From: Hyphomicrobiales bacterium
GTDB lineage: Bacteria > Pseudomonadota > Alphaproteobacteria > Rhizobiales > Rhizobiaceae
NCBI GenBank assembly: GCA_900472675.1
Contig: UCJA01000006.1
Span: 186,001-250,000 of the forward strand
DNA length: 64,000 nucleotides
Reading direction: 5' to 3'
Shown: piece by piece, positions 62,437 to 64,000 of the stretch
Layout: each line of letters begins with the position of its first letter
Numbering within the stretch: the first letter of the stretch is position 1
The notes under the pieces: generated by a model
What the model was told of the DNA's origin: nothing
Databases searched by the model: none
Seen by the model: only the letters and a program-made list of their open reading frames with translations
Program-made: the position numbers and the translations under genes

Positions 62437-63225
62437 TTACATGGCCGGGAGAACGGCGATGTCGCGCACATCCATTTCGACGCCGGTGATGGCGCCGACT
62501 TCGGTGGCTGCACCGCTTTCCAGATTGACCGTGTAGAGTGTCTTGCCGGCCGCGAGATAGGCGGTGTTCTTGCCGCCTTCCTCGCCCTGGATGTCAAAGG
62601 CGTAGGTGCCAGGCTTGTCCTTCAGGCCAAGCTTGCCGATCGCCTTCAGCGTGCCGTCGTTCGGCTTGGTCTGCTGGATCAGCGCGCCGATAGTCGCATC
62701 GATGTTGTACATCGCCGTCTTTTCGGGCTTGCCGATCGAATTGGTGTAGGCGGCGGAGACGATGTTGGGGGTTTCGCCCTTGTGCATGTCGCCATCCTCG
62801 AAGGCCAGAGTGCCATCGACGGTGACCGCACCGGTATCCGGGTGGACGCGGTGGTTGGTGGTGCCCGACATGAAGCGCAGACGGTCTGCCATGGGGTTAA
62901 AGTCAACGACGACAGGCGCTTCGGTGATCGTCAGCTTCTTGTCCATCTTGGCCACTTCGGTGGCGGCGCCCGTCTCCAAGTTGATCGAGACGATGGACTG
63001 GTCCGACGTCACGCCGATCACGGTCTTGGTGCCGGGGCGGAAATCAATGCCGACCAGCTTGGTCACGCCGGAGACTTCCATGGTCTTGGTCACGGCGGGC
63101 TTTGCGGTGTCGAACATGACCAGCGTCTTGTCGCCGGTGAGGCCGAGAACCGGAGCGGCGGAGGCAAGGCCAGCCGATGCGACAAGCATGGTGGAGGCGA
63201 TGAGGGCGGTGTGAGCGATTTTCAT
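62437..63225 (-). CDS. DUF4394 domain protein, exported
   Basis: The 262-residue protein has a signal peptide (TALIASTMLVASAGLASAAPV) and a beta-propeller-like DUF4394 domain with repeated segments. Examples are LGLTGDKTLVMFDTAKPA, LVGIDFRPGTKTVIGVTSDQSIVSINLETGAATEV, VVDFNPMADRLRFMSGTTNHRVHPDTGAVTVDGTLAF, and LAAGKTLYTVNLESGAATEVG. Its function is unknown. The start at 63225 has GGGAGA 5 nt upstream; the open frame to 63366 is leader. It is divergent from an ECF sigma gene, and this pairing suggests it is a target or partner of that regulon. Confidence 0.88.
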   Translation of the reverse strand: MKIAHTALIASTMLVASAGLASAAPVLGLTGDKTLVMFDTAKPAVTKTMEVSGVTKLVGIDFRPGTKTVIGVTSDQSIVSINLETGAATEVAKMDKKLTITEAPVVVDFNPMADRLRFMSGTTNHRVHPDTGAVTVDGTLAFEDGDMHKGETPNIVSAAYTNSIGKPEKTAMYNIDATIGALIQQTKPNDGTLKAIGKLGLKDKPGTYAFDIQGEEGGKNTAYLAAGKTLYTVNLESGAATEVGAITGVEMDVRDIAVLPAM

Positions 63226-63319
63226 GTCATTCTCCCGTTGTGTTTCAATCTCTTCCGGAGACGCCAGGCTCAGGGCCTTTGCTCGCTCCTGACTCAAAGA
63301 CACACGAGGGGAGGTGTTT

Positions 63320-63355
63320 GGATGCAGGAGCCAAAAATAATTTTCTGCTGCATCC
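63320..63355. promoter_or_regulatory. Inverted repeat in the DUF4394 / sigma intergenic region
   Basis: GGATGCAG (63320-63327) and CTGCATCC (63348-63355) flank a 20-nt AT-rich centre (AAAAATAATTTT). This is a possible operator or promoter-proximal element for the divergent pair. Confidence 0.4.
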
Positions 63356-63428
63356 ATTTCCGGCATCCGGCGTGTCTCTCCAGTGCGGCTTCATTCCGGC
63401 CGGGATGCATCTGAGACTGGACGAGCGC

Positions 63429-64000
63429 ATGGCAGCCGTGGCAACAGCAGAGACGGAATATGCACAACACAGCATAGACGCGGCGGGAGAGAACGGCTTG
63501 GCCTTGGCGACAGACCTATCGACGGATCTCGAAGCGGCGCTTGGCGCCTGCGCTAGCGGCGACCGCACCGCCTTGCGCCGCATCTTCGATGCGGAGTCCG
63601 GCAGGCTGGTGGCGGTGGCGCAGCGGATCGTGCGGCGGCGGGATCTGGCGGAAGAGGTGGTTCAGGAGGCCTTCCTGCGCATCTGGACGCACGCCCACCA
63701 GTATCGCCCGGACCGCGGCTCGGCGCGCGGCTGGATCTATGCGATCGTGCGCAACCGGGCCCTCAACCTCTTGCGCGACGGAAAACGCGAGGACTTGCCG
63801 GGAGACGAACGGCTGGAAACGCTGCAGGACAGCGACCAGCTGGAGCAGATCATGGCCGCCTGGCAGACGCTCGATCGCCACAGCCGTCTGCGCGAATGCC
63901 TGGGAAGCCTCGACGACATCAAGCGGCGCGGCATCCTGATGGCCTATGTCGGCGGCTATACGCATGGCGAGATCGCCGGCCGGCTCTGCATTCCGCTCGG
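63429..64000 (+). CDS. ECF RNA polymerase sigma factor, cut by the window end
   Basis: The frame opens at an ATG at 63429 and is still open at base 64000 (190 residues visible). Sigma-70 region 2 is seen in RIFDAESGRLVAVAQRIVRRRDLAEEVVQEAFLRIWTHAHQYRPDRGSARGWIYAIVRNRALNLLR. Region 4 begins in RECLGSLDDIKRRGILMAYVGGYTHGEIAGRLCIPLG, which ends at the window edge. The first 35 residues are unlike sigma factors, so a start further in (for example TTG at 63498) is possible. It is divergent from the DUF4394 gene. An anti-sigma gene is expected just outside the window. Confidence 0.9.
   Translation, partial: MAAVATAETEYAQHSIDAAGENGLALATDLSTDLEAALGACASGDRTALRRIFDAESGRLVAVAQRIVRRRDLAEEVVQEAFLRIWTHAHQYRPDRGSARGWIYAIVRNRALNLLRDGKREDLPGDERLETLQDSDQLEQIMAAWQTLDRHSRLRECLGSLDDIKRRGILMAYVGGYTHGEIAGRLCIPL

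Overview
This 64 kb window is high-GC alphaproteobacterial chromosome, most likely from a member of the Rhizobiaceae (Rhizobium/Agrobacterium/Neorhizobium type). The evidence is the core block murA - SDR - DUF2948 - hisD - UPF0262 - low-MW phosphatase - infA - maf - yacG - tRNA-Phe, a PodJ-like polarity protein, OpgC for cyclic glucan succinylation, an HWE-family kinase, and many GTG/TTG starts. No rRNA, CRISPR array, insertion sequence, integrase or prophage structural gene is visible.

Region 1 (1-22.3 kb) is accessory and redox-flavoured. It holds an FdhF/YdeP molybdopterin oxidoreductase, an Old Yellow Enzyme, four SDR oxidoreductases, two LysR regulators, F420/NADP-reductase-like proteins, an HSL-type esterase, an HDxGG-type hydrolase, cupins, a nitrilase-like amidohydrolase, an ICMT-like methyltransferase, two FixJ/CheY response regulators without a kinase, and a DUF305 - YncE-like - ECF sigma - anti-sigma operon. 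A 14-bp palindrome, consensus YATACSCSGGTATG, occurs ten times here, nearly always in front of a gene, and I did not see it in the remaining 42 kb. It looks like the operator of an uncharacterised regulon and is the main finding.

Region 2 (21.1-24.9 kb) is a degraded island next to the 3' end of tRNA-Phe. It has a Vsr endonuclease, a truncated and frameshifted NaeI-type restriction gene, an unknown 327-aa gene, two broken small genes, and direct repeats (AACGGTAG x4, GTTGACACC x2). No cognate methyltransferase is present.

Region 3 (24.9-32.2 kb) is the conserved core: tRNA-Phe, yacG, maf, infA, phosphatase, UPF0262, hisD, DUF2948, SDR, murA and tRNA-Thr. Region 4 (32.3-48.4 kb) holds small hypothetical genes, a Tat-signal SDR, a soluble PAS chemoreceptor, a polysaccharide deacetylase, galE, an aminotransferase, mscL, a sodium-symporter hybrid kinase, opgC, an SRAP protein truncated by a UGA codon, and an HWE kinase. 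Region 5 (48.4-54.3 kb) is a beta-oxidation operon on the minus strand: acyl-CoA dehydrogenase, thiolase, cupin, FadJ-like protein. Region 6 (54.6-64 kb) holds podJ, a TauE/SafE exporter with a TIGR02186 protein, a ClC channel, and a divergent DUF4394 / ECF sigma pair that runs off the window.

Family assignments come from reading motifs and from remembered family features; no database search was run. Start sites were chosen by ribosome-binding-site and domain fit.
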